64,000 bases of DNA from Sipunculus nudus (lineage: Eukaryota; Annelida; Sipuncula; Golfingiida; Sipunculidae), in NCBI GenBank assembly GCA_026874595.1, contig CM049313.1, positions 54,976,159-55,040,158 of the forward strand, in the 5' to 3' direction. The notes below the pieces were generated by a model. The model worked only from the letters and a program-made list of their open reading frames with translations. It ran no database searches and was not told the DNA's origin. Positions 59,036-64,000 of the stretch are shown piece after piece (within the stretch, counting starts at the first letter, position 1; every line of letters starts with the position of its first letter). The position numbers and the translations under genes were made by a program.

Positions 59036-61019
59036 GCCACTAGATGGAGACACAGATACATACGGCAGACATACGAACAAGAGACTAGAAACCATAAACA
59101 TAGACACCAGAAGATTTATTCATTGACTCAAACTCAATGGCTCAAACAGCAGCCTGAATTCTAGACTCACTCCGCACTAAAAAGTAACCTTACATTTGTG
59201 GGATATACTTATTTCCATAGTGTACCTTAAAACACATTTAACAAGATTGCAGACCATGCATACAATTTAGATAATATATCATATTAGTTCATTTCAAAGT
59301 GCTGACTAAGAATATCGAACATAGAAACACTTATACATGTACATATGTCAATCAGTTATGTACAATTAAAGTGTATGGTTGAGGATTAAAGGACCTAAGT
59401 TTCAACAAAATAACTACCAACATTTTAGTCCATTTCACAACCCCTGTCCACCTGATTTTTCACGATTATCTCTACAGAAGACAAACCTGCCAAACAAAAT
59501 TTGCACCAATGGCATAAAGAGGCAAAACCGTAATTTTTGGTACCTCTCCTACCCATGATAGAAATATAATTTACTTTATGGCCTGGTTGACATGTCTCAT
59601 TTATATACAAGGTTCATGGCGTCCCTAATAAGTGGCCATTGTTTATCCTTCTTGGATATAGATATAAATTAATGTGACATAACAGTGAGGCGTGCGCACC
59701 AGGAGAATACAAGATTCATAGTAAACAAAGGTCGGCAGCTCTTGATTATTGGTCCCGTGAATGTTGGTGCCTCTTTAGTACGTCACGTCTATTATGACGT
59801 CATCACTATTCCCTGATATGCCTATTTCATAGTTTAGTGGCAAGATGTCATTACAGAATAGACTAGTTACTCATAAAATGGTTTTAAATTGTTTACCGGA
59901 AATTGACACAAGGTATGCCATTATTTCCATAATAGTTGATTGCGCTTTTTTCTCTTTCTGCTCTAAAGTCAAAAAGTTTAGGCGTTCTTTGATTCGCAAA
60001 AAAAATGGCGAAAAAGCAGGTGGACAGGGGTGCTGGAACAGACTATAGTCATTACATCTTATAATATATTTAGGAAACAGAATCATAAAAAATATGAGAA
60101 ATCAGCAGAACGATTATAGAATCCATCCTACAGGTTGGGAAGTGAAATCAGGCTCCTGTTTTAGTCCGCGAAAAAACTCCTCCTTCTGTCAATGTTGTCA
60201 TGTTTGTTCGTACCGGTAAGTCTGTCATTTGTTTTGGGTTCATAACTGAAATGAGATTTCATTTATGGGGATCCTCTTATGGAAAAGCATAGCAGGGGTA
60301 CATAAGGATATTTGCAGGATAAACAGAGAAAGTGGAGGCAATTAAGCAAGTTTTTTACCAATAATGGCTAAAAAAAATGTTCTGGCGCAAAAATAAATAA
60401 TGTAAGAGTGCTCTTATAAACAAATTGCTAAGATTTCAACTCCTGTGGATTTTCTGGAGCCTGCCATGTTTCATGTTTATCTTTTGTCACATGACCCTGT
60501 CCTTGACCTTATTGATATGAGAAAAGTCCTATGATTATTGTCCCATGTAAATTATAATGAATATTTTTTAGATAACTTCCTTTGGCAAATCTGTTAAAAA
60601 CTGAAAAGATATAGCCATAAACTTATAAAGAACTAATCGTAGCCATATAATTATATCTTCAGCATTATTCATGAACTAAGATGTTTTGGAATAGATTTAT
60701 TAGTAATAAATTACTCCGGTACACCAGAGGTCAGGTGACAGGTCAGGTCATGGGTGAACAGAGTTCATGCCTCAGCAACATGGCTGTGTCAGTGATGGTC
60801 TCCTGCTCTTCTCTTCATGATAAAATGCTGTTATATCATATATAACATAACCAGAACACTCCACATGTATGTCTGAGAAATAAAGGATGTATAGGTAGAG
60901 TGAACATAGTTTGAGCTACATCTTATTCTTAATGACTCTTTTATTTGTTCCTTCTGATATATCAGAAGATCGCTACAATATTTTGTAAGAACATATTCAA
61001 GGCTGAGTATGGCCCGGGT
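59036..61019. other. RIOK2 intron 1, unassigned
   Basis: No supported gene. A second TGACGTCA lies at 59795-59802. An ATG at 59845 starts 23 codons ending in a plausible donor (aag|gtatgc), but no partner exon was found. 'caggtgacaggtcaggtcat' (60734) is a short direct repeat. Confidence 0.45.
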
Positions 61020-61125
61020 CCCCCTTAATGTAATGAATTATTAGTACACATAACATGCTATTGTGAAGCTCTTCACCTGGTCTCAAACCAGCAACTGTGT
61101 GGTAGCAAGTCCTATACCTTAAAAA
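61020..61125 (-). mobile_element. tRNA-derived SINE (family D), minus strand
   Basis: On the minus strand it reads 'tgctggtttgagaccaggtg', 'aagagcttcacaatagcatg' and 'ttatgtgtactaataatt'. It matches the plus copy at 58919-59035, including the B-box. The A-box is decayed. Confidence 0.8.
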
Positions 61126-61631
61126 GGTCCCTAGATCCAAAAAAGGAGGGGTCAAGCTAGTGGTTGGCCAATCATTGAGTTTTTTCGAAAGTCAGTCGGT
61201 TTGCTGCCACTTTCAAGCGCTAGATTACCAAAGGCAACTATTGATTACATCATACTTATGATTGTTTTTACCAGAATGTCTTTATGTTATAGGCAAAAGT
61301 TACTCTTGATTACTATTAATCGATTATTAAAATGACGCTTTGAATAGCATATCTTAGTGATAAAAGGAAAATATTAAAATAGGGGTAAGTGATGCAGGGT
61401 TGGGCGGGTAATATCAAGGCAGGTAATACCACTTATTACCCAGGGTTTGGCAAATAGTCTTAAACCCCATATGTGGTTTTTTTAAGCAATATAATATAGA
61501 CTTTTCTTAAAACATTTTGTGTTTATAAAAAAATTCCAATTTAGTGAGCAATGTATCATACTATATCTTGTCATATATTTAAAATATTGATATCACTGTT
61601 TACATGTGATTGAATTGTAAACAATTTATGT
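61126..61631. other. RIOK2 intron 1, possible element fragment
   Basis: 'gcagggttgggcgggtaata' (61394) and 'ttacccagggtttggca' (61436) resemble hAT-type ends, but no partner end could be matched. Confidence 0.35.
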
Positions 61632-62866
61632 CAGGATTGGCATTCTTCTGGGAAGATAGGTATTTCTTCCCTTCCCAGGAAAGTTAAGGAAATTCTGGGG
61701 GAAGAAAAGGAAGTTTCTGGGTAGAAAAGGAAGTTAGGGAAGAAACCGTTGACACTTTCCACAACTTATCAAACATACACACATATTTAACAGATAATCA
61801 CAGAGTAATGTGTTACAATTATTCATTATTTACACATAGTTATTCATTATTTTTACATTGAAATAGACTGAAATTTTATTGAATTTAATTAATCAAATAA
61901 ATAGAACTGACAGTATTAGAACCATAACCCTGACACTATGCCTAAGACTAAGACAGATCAGTTCCATCAGTGTTTTGGGTTCATTCCCATATCATCTTCT
62001 CCCAGTAATAGGGTGATTTTCAGTTGTTTCCAACATTCCTTAAATTCCAAGCTATATATGATAAACATATAATTATTAATTACCCAGTTAGTACCAGTAA
62101 TTAATTAATGAAGCTACTCTCAACCTTAAAAGTTTGATAATCATTCATAGCTGAATTGATTCCCCTTTGTTCACAATGCAAATAATATAAATATATACTA
62201 ACAGAACAAATCTTTGTAAAAGAATTGTAAATAGCCTTTGATCCTTAAATTTGATCTTTAAGAATAAAAATAACAAGTAATAGATTAGTAATACCTTTAG
62301 ATATTTTGGGAGTCCCAATTTTCTTTAGTAGATGTTTTGGGAGATTGAAGTGTATATAATTTGGGAGCAGACATTTTTGGAGTCCCCAGTGTTTTGGATC
62401 AACAGGTTAGATCTGCTCATTACTGGACAAATAAATAAGCAGCCTGCTCAACAGTAAATTCTCAAACAGTGTATGCTTCTGCTTAACCAAATTAAATTGA
62501 AGTGATTACTCAATTTGATTCAAAGTATAATTACTCAGCTACAGGCTAACCCTACTGTATAAAACACCTCTAGAGTGTATACACTCTAGTTTAGGTGACC
62601 ATAATACTCAACTAAAGACTGAACAAACTGTACAAACCACATTCTACCCCTTGGACTGTGTTCATCTATATAGTTCAAATAAAGACTACCCTATTGAGCC
62701 CCACAGTCCAACCCACGTCGCCTTCTCAGACACCCAAAGGGTTTGTTTGCACATCCTTTATATATAAAAGTTTGTGAAAACAATCCCCCTGATTTTTACT
62801 GACATGAATGGCAAAAATATTTCTTCCCTTCTTTTCAATCAGGGAAGGTTGTGCCAAACCTGGTCA
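61632..62866. mobile_element. Possible non-autonomous hAT-like element
   Basis: The left 'caggattggcattcttctgg' is followed by 'tatttcttcccttcccag'. The right 'atttcttcccttcttttcaa' is followed by 'tgccaaacctg'. The outer ends CAGGNTTGGCA/TGCCAAACCTG are inverted repeats. The flanking 8 bases (atttatgt, gtcataat) do not match, so the call is weak. The interior has no transposase. Confidence 0.4.
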
Positions 62867-62932
62867 TAATACATTTGGTGATGTATATTCTTTATCCATA
62901 TCAGAAATATTGAGTGTTATTTATTGTTGTAG

Positions 62933-64000
<1,068 letters not shown>

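Overview
The window is AT-rich animal nuclear DNA. It has spliced genes with GT-AG introns, long introns, TA microsatellites, tRNA-derived SINEs, LINE fragments, a Tc1-type transposon, and tandem-repeat elements ending in GACGGAC-rich runs and short hairpins. Elements of that last kind are typical of bivalve molluscs, so a marine bivalve is my best guess; that is inference from repeat style. Most of the open frames that can be drawn in the window are chance.

Two genes can be supported, both on the + strand. (1) 17191-42943: a previously unnamed secreted protein rebuilt here from 19 exons whose splice phases all agree. It has a signal peptide, a small acidic/glycine linker, two copies of a three-exon cysteine module, a mucin-like (TTTPVP)n linker, two more copies of the module, and a stop. 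The total is about 479 residues. (2) 57448 to beyond the right edge: RIOK2, the ribosome-assembly kinase, with its first two coding exons (57448-57513 and 62933-63077).

Left third (1-23,090): an unrecognised stretch and a ~155-bp tandem array (2050-3410) come first. They are followed by a diverged tandem segmental duplication. Unit A1 is 3484-15090, unit A2 is 15280-20190, and partial unit A3 is 20990-23090. A1 and A2 each carry a first coding exon for the secreted gene (11788-11833 and 17191-17236). Comparing the units gives natural empty sites that delimit four insertions in A1: a 5'-truncated LINE (3706-4763), an L1/Tx1-like LINE with a 14-bp target duplication (6464-9232), a Helentron-like tandem-repeat element (9722-11740) and a SINE with a 13-bp target duplication (12746-13189). 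The Helentron-like element sits exactly where A2 keeps its TATA box, so A1's promoter is probably displaced.

Middle (23,090-43,300): the body of the secreted gene. Its largest intron (35110-40353) holds a 52-bp minisatellite, an hAT-like insertion, another SINE and inverted repeats.

Right (43,300-57,400): mostly repeats. These are ~128-bp degenerate repeats, a third Helentron-like element, a dead Tc1 element, a MITE inside a TA microsatellite and a GC-rich block. I see no confident gene here. From 57,448 on comes RIOK2, with a 5.4-kb first intron containing a pair of SINE copies in opposite orientation, two CRE-like sites and a strong hairpin.
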